Assembly (NCBI RefSeq): GCF_018361265.1
Contig: NZ_JAFLNH010000003.1
Location: 136,501 to 200,500 of the forward strand
Length of the DNA stretch: 64,000 nucleotides
Origin: Mycobacterium sp. SM1
GTDB taxonomy: Bacteria; Actinomycetota; Actinomycetes; Mycobacteriales; Mycobacteriaceae
Direction: 5' to 3'
The stretch's first letter is position 1; each line of letters begins with the position of its first letter. Positions 63,827-64,000 of the stretch are shown here, in pieces. The notes under the pieces are model-generated. The model worked only from the letters and a program-made list of their open reading frames with translations. It did no database searches and was not told where the DNA came from. The position numbers and the translations under genes are program-made.

Positions 63827-64000
63827 GTGACCCGGCGCCCGGCCGAGCACGAGCCGATCGCGCGGGTGCTGCCCACGCTGTCGGTACCACACCTGGATCG
63901 CGAGTTCGACTATCTGGTCGCCGCGGAGCAGTCCGACGACGCGCAGCCCGGGGTGCGGGTGCGGATCGGCTTCCATGGCCGACTGGTCGACGGGTTCGTT
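63827..64000 (+). CDS. priA: Primosomal protein N' (partial, N-terminus)
   Basis: The first 58 codons, reading RVLPTLSVPHLDREFDYLV and then PGVRVRIGFHGRLVDGFV, match the 3'-DNA-binding domain at the start of mycobacterial PriA (Rv1402). The gene runs off the right edge, so helicase motifs are not visible. GTG 63827 is the best in-frame start; the 200-base region upstream has no other supported gene. Confidence 0.8.
   Translation, partial: MTRRPAEHEPIARVLPTLSVPHLDREFDYLVAAEQSDDAQPGVRVRIGFHGRLVDGFV

Overview
The window is a 64 kb piece of a mycobacterial chromosome, almost certainly a non-tuberculous Mycobacterium. It is very GC-rich with many GTG starts and tight start/stop overlaps. Nearly every housekeeping protein reads as a close relative of a Mycobacterium tuberculosis protein, in conserved order. 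I saw no rRNA, tRNA, CRISPR array or prophage.

Layout. (1) 1-40.0 kb follows the M. tuberculosis block Rv2582 to Rv2531c: ppiB, a glyoxalase-fold hydrolase, hisS, a LexA-linked radical SAM protein, an acid phosphatase, a YpfJ-type metallopeptidase, aspS, a circularly permuted ATP-grasp protein with a transglutaminase, rarA, two tandem stress-type paralogues, alaS, ruvX, mltG, the shikimate genes aroE/aroC/aroK/aroB/aroQ, pepQ, efp, nusB and a frameshifted adi. Inserted into this backbone are a two-gene metal transport operon (3.9-6.9 kb), a class II aldolase / DapA-like catabolic operon with a divergent XRE-cupin regulator (8.7-11.0 kb), and a secreted Rpf on an AT-rich patch (15.0-15.7 kb). 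(2) 40.1-49.1 kb is an accessory island: an ERCC4-nuclease/Lsr2 fusion, an IS110-family element, one IS607-family element with an intact but unusual TnpB, and a second IS607-family element sitting inside a DUF222-HNH (13E12-type) gene. (3) 49.2-64 kb follows Rv1379 to Rv1402: the pyrimidine operon pyrR-pyrB-pyrC-(membrane protein)-carA-carB-pyrF, then mihF, a 4 x 59 bp tandem repeat, gmk, rpoZ, coaBC, metK, a LipH-type esterase and the start of priA.

The two housekeeping arms are far apart in M. tuberculosis H37Rv but adjacent here. As I recall, efp-nusB-pyrR adjacency is also seen in other mycobacteria, so this is probably the older arrangement, with the island marking the join.

Functionally, the left arm supplies translation (hisS, aspS, alaS, efp), chorismate synthesis and genome maintenance. 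The right arm is a complete UMP pathway, whose first gene carries a PyrR-type hexaloop hairpin overlapping the Shine-Dalgarno region, followed by nucleotide, CoA and SAM synthesis. The most novel material is regulatory or mobile: the structured leader before the metal operon, the leaderless rpf promoter, a TnpB whose third RuvC acidic residue is replaced by His, a scarless IS607 insertion at a GG target, a probable IS110 bridge-RNA region, and two LexA-type boxes. Positions given for short sites were counted by eye and may be off by one base.
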